Assembly: GCA_012931725.1 (NCBI GenBank)
Contig: CM022951.1
Location: 19,420,624-19,484,623, forward strand
Direction of reading: 5' to 3'
Length of the DNA stretch: 64,000 nucleotides
Origin: Litsea cubeba
Lineage: Eukaryota; Streptophyta; Magnoliopsida; Laurales; Lauraceae
This document shows positions 21,065 to 33,439 of this stretch, piece after piece. The notes under the pieces were generated by a model, which saw only the letters and a list, made by a program, of their open reading frames with translations, had not been told where the DNA came from and searched no databases. The translations under genes and the position numbers were made by a program. Positions within the stretch are counted from its first letter, which is position 1. Each line of letters begins with the position of its first letter.

Positions 21065-24000
21065 ATGATTCTCCAAACATTCTCCACCTTGGGCATCTCA
21101 GGTAAAACATTCCCATCTCCTTCCATGTGGTATTTTGATTCTGGAGAATCAAATCATACGGTTTCTTCTTCCAGCCTCCTATCTAATATTCAACCATATG
21201 ATGGGAAACTCCAAGTTCAAACTGCCAATGGGGGACACTTACCTATTAATGCCATAGGAGATATACCACACAAATTGCCTTTGAATAATGTGTTTCTTTC
21301 ACTTGGCCTATCTACAAATTTGTTATCTGTTGGACAACTCGTGGATAATCATTGTAACGTGTCATTTTCTTCTTCTGGTTGTATTGTACAAGATCAGGGG
21401 ACGGGATAGGTGATCACGAAGGGGCCTAAGTCTGGCAGGATGTTTTCGCTTAATCTGCCTATACAACCTAGGGATGAATCTACTTCTGCTTTTTCATGTG
21501 TTCTTCAAAATAATGTGCATCTGTGGCACAAAATATTAGGGCATCCTAATTCGAACATTTTGTTATCTTTGAAAAATTCTGGTTTGATTAATAAAATGCA
21601 GTTTTCTAATTCTGATGTCAATCTTGATTGTTCTATTTGCAAAGTAGGAAAAAGTAAAGCTCTTCCATTTTCAAAGCATACATCTATATCAGAACAATAT
21701 TTTGATTTGATTCATAGTGACGTTTGGGGTATAACACTAGTTGTTTCTCATTCTCACTATAAATATTTTGTCACATTCATCGATGATCATAGCAGATTCA
21801 CTTGGGTTTATTTTTTAAGGGCTAATCGGAGGTGTTTGAGGTTTTTAAAAAAATTCTTGCCTATGTTGAAACACAATTCTCCACCTGCATAAAGATTCTC
21901 CGATCCGATTCCCGTGGTGAATATGTGTCAAACAGATTTCAAGAATTTCTTCAAAATAAGGGGATTATCTCACAACGAACCTGTCCTCATACTTTACAGC
22001 AAAATGGCATTGCTGGACAGAAGAATCGCCATTTATTTGACATGGTTAGTTATCTGCTACTTGAATCCTCTGTTCCCCTTCGATTCTGGCCGGAAGCTCT
22101 CTCTACTTCCTCTCATCTTATTAATCGGCTTCCGTCTTCCAAACTTCGAAATGAGTCCCCATATTTTCGTCTTTTTAACTCTCATCTTACATATACTCAT
22201 CTTCGTACTTTCGGATGTGTTTGTTTTGTTCATCTTCCTCCTTCTGAAAGGACGAAATTGTCGGCGCAAGCTACCAGATGTGTTTTTCTTGGTTACGCAA
22301 CTCATCAAAAAGGCTTTGTTTGCTATGATCCATCTGTCAAAAGAATTTGTGTTTCTCGAAATGTCGTGTCTTTCAAAAATTTATACTTTTTTCTCAACCC
22401 ACTGCTTCATCCACTACTATTCCCATGAATATATTACCACCTTTTTCATCTGATACTTCTCCAGCTGTTGTTGAAAGGTTCAAACCTGAAATTGTATTTC
22501 GGCAACGAACGGAACCACTCACTGCTACGATAAAACCCCTTCAAGAGCCACCTGATTCGGCATCTGATCCAACTCCTCTATCCACTACACCCGAACTAGC
22601 TATGATGCCCACTCTTCGACGCACCACGCGTGTCTCTCGCCCTCCTGATAGATATGGGTATTCTCATTCATCCTTTCTTGCTACTCTATCGTTTATTAAC
22701 ATTCCCACTTCCTATTCTCAAGCTGTAAAACATGAATGTTGGCGGAAAGCTATGTCCGAGGAATTAGAAGCCCTACAGACTAATCACACATGGGATGTGG
22801 TTACCTGCCCACCTACAGTTCAGCCTATTGGGTGTAAATGGGTTTATTCGGTCAAACTGAAATCTGATGGCTCACTGGACCGATACAAGGCTCGTCTGGT
22901 CACTCTTGGAAATCGCCAAAAATATAGCATCGACTATGATGAAACATTTGCTCCTGTTGAAAATATGACTACTGTCTGGATGATTATTGCCATTGCAGCA
23001 TCTCAAGCTTGGCCCATTCTTCAGTTAGATGTAAAGAATGCATTTCTTCATGGCGATCTTAAAGAAGAGGTTTATATGTGCCTTCTTAACGGGTCCACTT
23101 CTTCCAATAGTTCAGATGTGGCTTTACTCAGATGTTCCCTCTTTGGCCTTAAACAGGCACCCCGCGCTGGGTTTGAAGAATTTTGGGACGCCTTGCTTAT
23201 GTTAGACTTCCAGCAAAGCCAGTATGATCCATCGCTGTTTTTACATAAGTCTCCAAGAGGAATCACTATTCTTCTTGTTTATGTTGATGATATCATTATT
23301 ACTGGAACTGATTCCGCAATGATCTCTAAGCTGCAATCATCGTTGCATCAATCATTCCATATGAAAGACTTGGGTCCCTTAACCTACTTCTTAGGTCTTA
23401 AAGTTCATCACACAGAAAAAGGGATCATCTTGCATCAACACAAATAAGCTCTAGACCTAATTGAACTGGCAGGCCTCCAGCAATCAACTCCTGTTGATAC
23501 CCCTCTTGAAGTGAATTTAAAGCTTTCAAAGGATAGTGGCGATCTTCTTCCAGATGCCACGCTCTGTCGACAATTGGTTGGTAGCTCGATCTACTTAACT
23601 CATACTCGCCCTGACATTTCCTTTGTTGTTAACATGGTCAGCCAGTATATGACTCAACCAAGGCATCTTCATTTGATGGCTGTCCGACGTATTATTCGTT
23701 ACCTTCTTGGTATCCTACTCGTGGTCTATTTTTCCCTACCGGCTCTCCACTAAATCTCATTATTTTTTCTGATGCTAATTGGGCGGGCTGTACTGACACC
23801 CGTCGGTCCACAACTGGGTGGTGTATGTATCTTGGCGATGCGTTGATATCTTGGAAATGTAAGAAACAAGATAAGGTTTCAAGATCTTCCACAAAAGCTG
23901 AATATCGCGCCATGTCTGTTGTCTGTTCTGAAATACTTTGGCTTCGTGGACTTCTCTCCGATCTTGGCTTTCCACAAAGCTCCCCTATCCCTCTCCATGC

Positions 24001-24235
24001 TGACAATACAAGTGCTATTCGTATTGCAGAAAATCCAGTTTTTCATGAACGGACCAAGCATATTGAAGTTGATTGTCATTTCATTCGTGATGAATATCTA
24101 CGGGGCATCATTTCCCTACTGTTCATTTCCTCTAGACTCCAAATTGCAGATATATTAACGAAGGGACTTCCTCGCCCACATCATCAATTCTTATCCAGTA
24201 AATTGATGCTTACTGATTCCACCGCATCAATTTGA
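21065..24235 (+). pseudogene. Copia pol (protease, integrase, RT, RNase H)
   Basis: Protease: WYFDSGESNHTVSS. Integrase: LWHKILGHPNSNILLSL, CSICKVGKSKALPF, FDLIHSDVWG, FVTFIDDHSRFTWVYFL. Reverse transcriptase: GCKWVYSVKLKSDGSLDRYK, ILQLDVKNAFLHGDL, LFGLKQAPRAG and LVYVDDIIITG, with the catalytic YVDD kept. RNase H: DANWAGCTDTRRSTTGW, SSTKAEYRAMS and HIEVDCHFIRD. Stops or frameshifts occur near 21408, 21835, 22330-22450, 23446 and 23752, so the polyprotein is split into at least six pieces. The C-terminal frame ends at 24235, right before the polypurine tract. Confidence 0.92.
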
Positions 24236-24245
24236 GGGGGGGGGG

Positions 24246-24507
24246 GGTTAACACAGGCCCATTATAATATTGATCCATCCTTGGCCCATCTACAAAGCCC
24301 ATCGTATTATAAGTCTTGTACAGCAATACATACTAAGTTTGATAGATTGATACTAGATAGACTTGTACAGCAATACATACTATTAATTGATTGTAATTGT
24401 AGCCCAAGATTAGGCATTTCTGATCTATAAATGCAAATGGTGAATCCTTAAGGGATCAAGAAATTCCATTCAGACTTTGTCAATATTCTTCTTGATTATT
24501 CGTGACA
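24246..24507 (+). repeat. 3' LTR of the copia element
   Basis: 262 bp, the uninterrupted form of the LTR. It contains a TATA-like CTATAAATGCAAATGG near 24426, the region deleted from the 5' copy. Confidence 0.88.
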
Positions 24508-24552
24508 TGTATCACCTAAAAACTGAGGAAATGATGCATCTTCTGGAGTTAC

Positions 24553-24704
24553 CTGCTCATATTTCTTGTAAATTCGCTTGGTTACTATGTTTTTGGATTC
24601 ATCATTAATCGACATAGAAATGCACATCTCAGCCCGGTACTCCTCATAGTGAGGCTCCCATTTCTTCAAACAAGCGGCTGCAACTTCTTCACTGAACAAG
24701 GCAA
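24553..24704 (-). pseudogene. RNA-dependent RNA polymerase (RDR3/4/5-like) exon fragment
   Basis: The minus strand from 24704 to 24553 is a 152-bp exon-like block with an ATATCTCAG acceptor and a GAGCAG/GTAACT donor. It reads LFSEEVAAACLKKW, EPHYEEYRAEM, then SINDESKN and IYKKYEQ. In another frame the first bases read LPCS. This pattern (LPCF-EE ... W--Y--YR-EM ... NDESKN ... KYKQ) resembles plant RDR3/4/5-class polymerases as I remember them. Further minus-strand sequence at about 24880-24800 could be an upstream piece but was not modelled. The block lies in the CACTA element next to the copia insertion and is duplicated at 17911-17985. Family assignment is tentative. Confidence 0.5.
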
Positions 24705-25383
24705 CTGAGATATCTATAAGTCAACAACAGAGTTTGGAAGAAGGCATACATGGTGTAATAATGAAATGAATAAATCATCACCCTCTAACGACAAATCTTT
24801 CAATTTAGATGAATTCACCGTATCATAGATTGATCCAAAGGATATACTTTGAAACATATGAATTCTGCCTCTCCAAAAAATGTGGGAACTTCTCTACTTT
24901 TAAATCATCTCCCTCCCACATCTCCTTGCACAGCCTCCCCTCATTTGACAAGAATAAAATACAAGGCAAAACATGAAAATTTGCAAGATGATCTATAGTG
25001 GTCTTTTAGAAAAGTCCATGCACAATTAAATGAAGTATAGGGACAATTAGAACAATTGGTTGACTCAATTGTTGAATGTGCATGTTTATTGAGGTACTGA
25101 CTCAGAACCCAAAGACACCCATGAAGAATAGTTACACGATGCACAGGAACACTCTAAAATCTAAATATAATCAGCAACACAGATAAGCTGAATGTATAAC
25201 AGAAAAAAAATCCATATAAATAGTCAAAAATTTTGTTTCATTTGGGAGAAAATGACCAGAACTTAGCATTCTGATAAATCATGGCTTTCACTACGTTTTT
25301 CGCTAAGTCGGAGAAATCAATATTAAGTGCGCATTGTCTTCTAACAATTATATAAAGTCAATATTTATATAAGCATTCCTTAC
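24705..25383. other. CACTA interior, no gene recognised
   Basis: AT-rich. Minus-strand sequence around 24880-24800 could read as a continuation of the polymerase-like fragment, but no splice boundary was defined. Nothing else is supported. Confidence 0.35.
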
Positions 25384-25437
25384 CTGAAACTGATATTCCC
25401 AAATGTAGACACTCCCAGAATGAATACTTGCAAGGAT
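25384..25437 (-). pseudogene. WD40 exon fragment, coatomer beta'-like
   Basis: A single 18-codon block reads ILASIHSGSVYIWEYQFQ on the minus strand, between a CCTTCTTGCAAG acceptor and a CAG/GTAAGG donor. It resembles the WILASL-SG-V-IW-YQ-Q segment of the first WD40 blade of the coatomer beta' subunit, a vesicle coat protein. It is short, and other WD40 proteins are possible. Its place in the CACTA element fits a captured exon. Confidence 0.4.
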
Positions 25438-26702
25438 CTTGCAAGAAGGAATAATTTGCAGATTAAATGCATTCACAAAAAAACCTGCTAATTTGGTCTA
25501 GCTAGAACAAAATCAAAGAAAATAAAGAAGTTTTTAAGCAGCTAAACTCTCATAGTTAAACCGTAGCACCGCATGAACCCAATGCCAGTTCTTTCCTCCA
25601 CCTGCACACCCTGAGCACATCCTTTCTCCCATTTCTTTTCCAAAACCATCAAGAAATGAAACAAGAACATATATAATGCCACTTCGTATCAATATTCAAC
25701 TGTCCTTACAACATTAAAAGCACCTTACCATTACCATTGCAAAATAAAAATTCATGTTAACATTCTACTATGTACCAACATTCAAATGCCAGTAAAAATT
25801 TAAATATTCAAATATCCATACAACACAATTTTAAAGTTACCATTACAAAATATAAATCCATGCTTACATTCTACTATGACATTTCCAACACTTGCAATGT
25901 TGTTTAAAAAAACTCCATGCATCCCATTTTAATATATAGCGATCTGCTACTCTGCATCCATTTTGGTCTTCATGTTGGCTACATCTTTCCTGCATGGAAT
26001 CTTTCAACAAGACTATTTCTTCAATGTTCATTCAATCCTGCATAAAAAAAAAAAGAAAAAAACAGAGAGAGAGAGAGAGAGCAAGATTAACATACAATAA
26101 AGAAATGAAAGGCTGGAAATATCAGTGAAAGAAATGACTAATCCTTTTTCTTTTCCTTTAAATTTAACAAGATCCACAATTTAACAAGAAAGGCTAGAAA
26201 TATCAGTGAAAAAAATGATAGGTTTGAGTTACATGTACGAAATAGAATTAGAACATAGTAGGCAAAGTCCTCTTCATTCTTTCTAACAATCCAACTTCTC
26301 TTGCAATTGCCCACAAAATCAGGTGGAACCATGTAGTGGCAGTCTCCATTGGTCTTGATTATCATGGATACAAACAACTTTTTCTACATTTCTTACCCGA
26401 TCTTGTCATTTTTTTGTTTTTCAATGTTCTTATTTCTTTCAGTTCAAGTAGATTCTCTCCCTATGTGATGTATTAACTGAACCTGAAATGCCATGTGTGT
26501 AATCCAACTATAACTAGCTTTACAGTAATATAGCAGATCACTCTCCTCCTCTAGTAAAAAAAAAAAACTGTTTGTACTATTCTTGCTTAAGGGCAAAGTA
26601 TAACATTGAAGGAAAAAATAATAGAAAGGCCAAGGCCCCAAAAGCTGATAAGAAGCAACAAAAAACAAGTTCCAAAGCTGATAAGAGTAGTCATATACAA
26701 AC
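25438..26702. other. CACTA interior, possible last TNPA exon
   Basis: AT-rich sequence with a (GA)n run at about 26064-26082. On the minus strand near 26030-25940 an open block with IEEIVLLKDSMQERC looks like a short amphipathic helix and could be the C-terminal exon of the transposase-like gene. This is weak. Nothing else is supported. Confidence 0.3.
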
Positions 26703-27036
26703 CTGGAGAAGTCACATCCTGATCTCCACCAGAGGTCCCATTTGCACCAACAGCCGTGTTTGGATCTATGCCTGCACGCTGAGCTAACTGGAGGACCAAG
26801 CTCTCCAATAAAATTGTTCTCTGGGAAAACTTAGCAACCTGCTGCCTCAATTTTTGTACCTCAGAATCAGGGCCTGTCTGATTCTGGCTTGAAGCTAAAG
26901 AAGACTTCGTCCGAACGCCAAAACCCTTTAGGTATCCCGATCTATGCCCAAGCACTTGAACGGATACCTGTTGCTCTATCAATGGAAATGTTATGGAGGG
27001 TTGGGATTGTTCGGCGCTAACTCGTACTAATTCCTC
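26703..27036 (-). pseudogene. CACTA TNPA-like (Ptta/En/Spm) transposase exon
   Basis: The minus strand from 27036 to 26703 is an open exon-like block between a ATGGCAG acceptor and a CCAG/GTTTGT donor. It contains VLGHRSGYLKGFGVRTK, the VLG-RSGY--G-G signature of plant Ptta/En/Spm transposases. A leucine-rich coiled stretch follows (VQKLRQQVAKFSQ, LLESLVLQLAQRAG), as at the C-terminus of that family. TNPA-type proteins bind the subterminal repeats and help cut the element. Upstream exons with the DNA-binding part were not found. A worn second copy of part of this block (VRTKSTLASTQN) lies at about 27183-27230. Confidence 0.72.
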
Positions 27037-29869
27037 CTGCCATTTTTAAACATGTAAAAATCAAATAAAGTGATTTAACAAATGTATAAAAGTATATTTG
27101 TATTGATATATAAAACATGACTTAGGCATCAGTACATGTGTCTTCTGAGCTGCCTCATTTATCCACCAAAAAAAAAAAAAAAGAAATTATATTCTGGGTT
27201 GAAGCTAAAGTGGATTTGGTCCGTATTTTGCACCAAATGGAAACTAACACAGCTTCAAAAGGGGAAAAATCGAGCTTCAATTTATCATACACAAGGAAAG
27301 CCTCAAGGTAGTTTGTTGAGACCAGCTGATGTGCCAAAAGTAGTGCATAGTATGAAAAATTCATTTCTGTTATACATCAAGCCCTCTTTGCTTCTAAAAA
27401 AAAATTAATATGAATGCACAGAAGGCCAAATTAAGAAACATGGACTCATTATGCTAAGAGAAAACCTTTTGCTAACAATATCTACATGTCCTTTTGTGAT
27501 AGGGGGAATTGAAGTGTTAAATTGTGATAGAGAGAGAAGAAGAAGATGAAAATGAACAAAGGGTGCAAAGGCCCCAACTAGGAAGATCTAGTTTTATGTT
27601 TGTTAGTGTTTGGAACCCCATGAACATGCCGTCTGATTAAAGGCACAAGACCTTGAAGAACTTGAATATTAGCAGCCGACTTGTGATGCCAACAGCTTAC
27701 CAAAAAGATAATGCTGATTCTTCAATGCACAAAAGCCTCAAAGCTGGAATCCACATGTGGGCTGTCGGTAGTAACTACATTATACAAGTTTATTTGGGGA
27801 AAAAGACAATATGAAATCTTTAGCTGTTATGATTCACTATACACCTTCATTATATTCTTAATCATCATCATTGATTTTACTCATAAATCTGAGGTTGATT
27901 TATGCACCACTGTGCATTTCCCAAATTTGCTGCTAGTCCGTACAAGTAAGGCATGTGTGAGTTACCAAAACCATTGATTGATTGCAAAATTAAAACTAAT
28001 GTATAAATTAAGAATTAAGAGATTTTTTATGGTCATAAAAATATAACATCAGTACCAGTTATTTTATACAGGCTTAGACCTGATTATGGTTTAGTCCACA
28101 TACCTGTCCAATTCAGCTCAACTTATGTCAAGAGACTGATTTGGAGCAAATACAATTCAGCTCAACTTATGTCAAGAGACTGATTTGGAGCAAATACTTG
28201 GGAATTCAGGGAATTATGAAAGGAGCGTTTTGAAGGGGTTATTTTGGTCTTATTTTTATCACAAGTTAGAATCAGTCATCGCATCATGCAATGGATGCCA
28301 AGACCTAGGGTTATCAATGTACCAAGTTGAGCCGAGCTTCACTTTGATGTGTGATGAGATGAACATGAAACGTATTTAGTATTTGTGATGTGGAACACAA
28401 TTTCAGTATCTGCCCCTTTTTTAGTAGTCTTGTTTTCATGATTGGAAAGAACAAAAATCTAAGAAAAAAAAATATATCTCTTCAACGATGCTTTTAAGCC
28501 ATGTGAAAACCAATAAGCCAATAGATAGTTGATACCAATTATCAATCTAGACTATATAACCATCATGAATTGGTCCTTTGCAATGTTCTCGTATCAAGGA
28601 AGAGGAGGAGAGTTGGATCACAATGACAAAAAAAAATAAAAAAAAAGAAAAAAAACACTTTTGTATGGCTACTTTTCTAAAAGAAAAAGGTGTGTGGAAA
28701 GCCAAAATACTTTTCCATAAGTTATTAATTTTGTGCTGCCCAAATCTTAATGTGATTACGTAGAAAACCAATACTACTGGTCAGAAGAAATCCGAAGTCC
28801 TATCTATTTAAAAATCATTTTACATTGATTGAAGTCGAGAAAAAAAGAAAAGAAAAAGATCATTGGGTGATTTAGATTTCCATCTTGTTCTAAAATCAGA
28901 TTAATGGCATGATTTCCATCCGAATTCAAACTTACATGATTTTGGCATGATTTAGGTTTGATCACACTGATGAGTGGACATTTGTTGGGCTCAGAATTTG
29001 GACCTGCAACCCATTATGGGTCTTTGGTCCCAAACCACATAGTTTTGGCTTGTTCTTGGTTTGATCACAGCCCTACTCGCCTGTTGCATCATCCATCCAA
29101 AGTCAGTCCCACTAGATAAAAGATCTAAACCATTAAAACATTTCCCCTACGAAATGTTCTTCCTGGGGAGTCATAGTCATGGGGATATATGATTACAGAT
29201 TTTTCAATAGAGGAAGTCTGTTGTTTGACTGCCTATCCATAATGGTCTTACCAGATTCAATGTGGTTTCTTGGTTGCCCAAATACCTGAATGTCCTTTGA
29301 ATTCAATATTTTATATCCACATTGTGAGTGGGCAATTCTTGACTTGACCCACCAATTTAACCAGAACATTACCCAATAATTCAATATTTGGGTGTATCTG
29401 ATTTTTATTTTTCAGTTGAGTTGTCTAACCAAAGTGTTAATGCGTTCAATTCTGAGATACAAACCAATCATGGTAATTGCATTATAACCACAAAAACCCA
29501 ATTCCAATTTGAGCTCTTAATTAAGATATTGGGTTGATCCTTTTAACTCCAGAGTTGGTTCAGGAAGACCAAAATATAAGAATAAGACAAACAACACTTG
29601 TACAAATTTCGGTAACAACTTAATGCACAGTTCCTCATATGAATTCCAAAAAAGCACAAATACTAGCATTCTAAATCAAGCCCAGGGAGAGAAAGAATGA
29701 GATTTCTGGACAAAATTACAATTGAGTGAGATCTGAATGACTGAGCTTGAAACTCATAAAAATATAAAAATGTCTTCCTGTTTTTCAGATCAAATAGCCA
29801 AAACACTTAGTTTTCCAGTCCTTTGACCCGATCTACCCTCGTATAAGAACCAAAAGTGCAGCTGTCACG
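27037..29869. other. CACTA interior, no gene recognised
   Basis: AT-rich sequence with an A-run at 27167 and a perfect two-copy 44-bp tandem repeat at 28109-28196 (unit begins CAATTCAGCTCAACTTATG). Open frames are short and resemble nothing known. Confidence 0.4.
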
Positions 29870-29877
29870 ACGGCAAC

Positions 29878-30740
29878 TAGGGCTGTAAGCGGTCGATTTT
29901 CGGTTGGTTTTACGACATGACACCCGGGCCGAAACTTTCGGTTTTACAATTTTACAATAACCAAAACCGACCAAAGTATATATACTGGACATTGGAAACC
30001 GACATTTCGGTTTCGGTCGATTTTCGGTTAATGGGCTGCGCCTAATTTTGTTGGGCTTCAATAATAAAATTTTCAAAAATCTCATAGCTATGTCTCAAAG
30101 GCATAAGAGACCAAAATGTTACCAAATACTAGTGTCTAACTAATGAAGCATGGACATAAAATACTGTAACTGACATGCCATGCATATCAGGGGAACATCA
30201 AAAGTGATAAGATATGATCGTTTAAAATGTCTGATCAGTCTCAATGATGTATTAATCCACTGAGTAATTGAAATGCTTAGCTGCCAATTTACAGTACAGC
30301 TAAAAGAAAAATGAGAAAAGAATGAAACTGACTACATGGTATTTCTCCCAGAAAGCCTCTTACTGATTACAAGAGATACTATTATATAGAAAAATACAAA
30401 AATCTTCTAAAGAAGTAAAATAAAAGAGAGAACACCCAAGCCCTCACCATTAAAAATAATAATAAAAAACCGCCATTACATACAATTACATACCAAGACA
30501 AATAGCCAAAAGCTATTTTCTAAAAAAAAAAAGTTGGCGGGCCATCAAGTAGTAATTTGTTCGGTCGGTTCGGTTTTAACCGAACAGTGTCCACGTAATA
30601 ATAAAAACCGACCGTTTGAAGAAAAGAAAAATTTACAAAAATCGTTCGGTCGGTTTTGTTTTTAAAAAAAATCTATAAACCGGCCAAACGGTCGGTTCGG
30701 TCGGGCGGTTCGGTTTTCACGATTAATTTTGACAGCCCTA
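29878..30740. mobile_element. Non-autonomous hAT element, 863 bp
   Basis: The ends are TAGGGCTGTAA and, on the other strand, TAGGGCTGTCAA. The 8-bp target duplication ACGGCAAC is perfect (29870-29877 and 30741-30748). Subterminal regions are rich in GGTCGGTT/CGGTTTT words in both orientations. There is no transposase frame. Eight-base duplications and TAGGG-type ends are those of hAT. Confidence 0.93.
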
Positions 30741-30748
30741 ACGGCAAC

Positions 30749-32870
30749 CTTTAAAACATGGTAGCAAATCATTAACGATAATGAAATATCTGGTGTAATT
30801 AAAGATTCTGACGGCAATACTTTCTTGATAGACAATAGTCTGACAAGTATATCCATGTTAATCAAAGGTTATGCCAGAACAGAAATTCTAACAGCCACAA
30901 TTACTGTGACAAGGATGGATGACTCAAATACAGACCGAACAGTTTAAAACAAACCATACAAGGTCTTCCCAGGAAACATGCAAATGAAGGAACTTTAAAC
31001 GGACTGAGCCAAGGTGGGTAGAAACAAAAGGAGTTTTAAGTAAGGGTGGAACACACACACACCCACCTACACAAGTTTTTTTGAGAACTCTCCTTTTACA
31101 TAGGGTCCCCTTAGAACTCTTTTTCTTTACATGGTGGCCCATGAAAAACTTCCAAGTAGTAACATCCTAGAAGTACCTATATAACAAGGAAACAATATCA
31201 AGAAATTAAGATGCTAGGCTTTGAGAGAAGTTGATTCAGCCATATATGTTAATGAACTTCGTCATTGTGCACCCCTAATATGTATACATTTCATAGTGGT
31301 ATGTCAGGCATATGGATGTCACTGAGTTAAAGGGTCTCGGTGAAAGAAAAAGATAAAAGGATGAGCTAATGGAATTGTATAATGTTAACATTTAAGCACA
31401 TAATATGCAGGGGAAGTACATCAAGAGTTGAGTAGCAAAACATCTAAAATATATGTACTAAAGAGACAATAGCAAAGATGAGGGAAAGTAGCATATACCT
31501 ATGAAAATATGGGTAATGATCGGAACAGTGGGCTTAATGTTTCATGCTAGTGGCTTGGTTCTAATTTAGGGAAAAGGGTCCTAATAAAGACATGCTTGTT
31601 TTGGCTTCTCATTAATTGAGACACACTACCTTCAAGATAAGCTATGTGGTGAGATGCCTAGGATTTGTTTGCAAGAGGGGTACGTGCAATTACCAAAAGA
31701 AACCCTAAAACCGCAATTAGTGGCAAAGACATCAATTACATATAAATTCAATCCTCTTCGCCTCAGAGAAATGAATTTAAATAACTCCTTCAACGAGTAT
31801 AAATTAATCCCACTAATGATAATAACAGCCCATAAGCCATAAAGCAAGTTTATCAAATAATCTTAACCATTAATTAGTGGGCACTAGACCAACATAAATA
31901 AATCTATAAAACTTCCAGATTTGATGGATATGATTTGGGTAGATATATCCAAATTAGAATCATCACCACTACCATCATGGCATTATCATAGTCATGGTCA
32001 TCATAACATAAATATCATTAAGGTTAAGGTGATGCTAAGCTGGTATTAATTTACAAAACCTGCTAAAAGAAGACAAAAGAGGTTGTCTTTTTTTTTTTTC
32101 TTCTTCTAGCAGTTGATAGCTTGGTCCCTAGATCCAAGCTTTCCTGAAATTTAAGAAATTTCTATTTCTGGTGGTCAGAGCAGAAGGGAAACAAAGAGAA
32201 AAGGTTGCTTAAGTGGGTGATTCTTGTTTCTTCAATTGGGTCTCTCACTTCTCAATCAGACATATATATCTTTATGTCAATCTCTTACTCATTTCTCTTT
32301 GTATGTGTTTTTGCTTTGATTCCTCTACAGTGATTCTCTCTCCCTCTCATTCTCATACCCTTTTTTGGGGTTACTGTGACTTTGTTTACCAAAACTGCTT
32401 CTTTTAATTTTAAAGAGAGATAAGTGGGTTTTTATGCTTCTGGGTTTTGATGTTTGTGGATCTTAAAGGGTGGGAAGGTTTTCTTTTCTTTTCTTTTTCT
32501 TTTTTTTTTTCTGGGGTTTGATGTTCTGTTTTTCTCAGAGCTGTTTTTGGGTTCTTTAAGGTGACGGGTTTTGTTGGTTTTGATGAGGTTTTCTCTTCTG
32601 GAGTTAGTTTCTGGGTCTCAATGAGAGTGAGGTTTTCTGGGTTTTAATGGTGCTCTTTTGTCAGAACTGTTTATGGTTTTCAAGAAGAGAGAGAATGAGA
32701 AGGTGTAGATCAAACAACAAACACAGAAAACAAAATGAATTAGTTCGATCTGACAAAACGCAGATGTCAAAATTGCACATGTAAAACCAATGCCAGCAAA
32801 ACGCAGATGTCAAAACCAGAAACCAGAACAAACCCTTTAAAACCCAGATCCAGATCTTAAAACAAATGAA
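30749..32870. other. CACTA interior, no gene recognised
   Basis: AT-rich with a short ACACACAC run near 31051 and T-runs near 32090 and 32500. The T/G-rich 32180-32700 part resembles a 5' leader or intron, but no coding frame is supported. Confidence 0.4.
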
Positions 32871-32875
32871 AACAA

Positions 32876-32929
<54 letters not shown>

Positions 32930-32960
32930 GAGAGAGAGAGAAAAGAAGAGAGAGGGAGAG
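32876..32960. repeat. (GA)n microsatellite
   Basis: About 40 near-perfect GA dinucleotides, then GGAGAGAGAGA variants. It creates a long spurious open frame on the minus strand. Confidence 0.95.
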
Positions 32961-33439
32961 GGAGAAAGACCAATTTGGATTTTGAGGATGGCAGGGGAGA
33001 GACGGTCTGCTGCCGCTGCGAGGAAGATAGAGAGGGTGAGTGATGGCTGCTGCCGCTGCGAGGAAAATGGACAGAGTGGTGGGCAGTGGCGTCTGGGGCG
33101 TTTCTGCCCACAGTCCGGCGATGGAGAGGAGAAGATGATGGGACGGTCGAGATGGATCTGGCGATGGAGCAGAGAGAACCTGCTGAAGGGGGGTGGGTGC
33201 TGCCTGAGAGAGAGAGTCCGGGAAGAGGAAGAGGGATGGAAATGAGGATGGGAGAGAACGAGAGGGGACGGGGATGAGCGATCGAGTGCCAGGGCTAGAG
33301 AGGGAGAGAGCTTGAGAGGGGAAGAGAGCGGAAATAAAATGGGAGGGGGAGAGAGTAAAATAAAATGGGGAAGGCGCGAAATGAAAAGGGCAGAGGGGGA
33401 GGGACCGAAATGAAGGCTCGAAAGAAAAGGGCAGGAAAA

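Larger units (their letters stand above)
18969..24507 (+). mobile_element. Ty1/copia retrotransposon, 5.5 kb, defective
   Basis: The 5' LTR (18969-19469) and 3' LTR (24246-24507) share about 190 alignable bases with about 5 differences. The TG...CA ends are TGTTAACA and CGTGACA; the 3' LTR start is mutated to GG. Flanking pentamers GGTAT and TGTAT differ at one base. The primer site TGGTATCAGAGCC (19470-19482) matches initiator Met-tRNA. A G-run at 24235-24247 is the polypurine tract. Gene order is gag, protease, integrase, reverse transcriptase, RNase H, as in copia. The frame is broken many times. Confidence 0.92.

Noticed and set aside
10633..24235. Endogenous pararetrovirus (caulimovirus-type) sequence
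   Set aside because: Both RT regions have LTRs and integrase in gypsy or copia order, and no movement or coat protein is seen.
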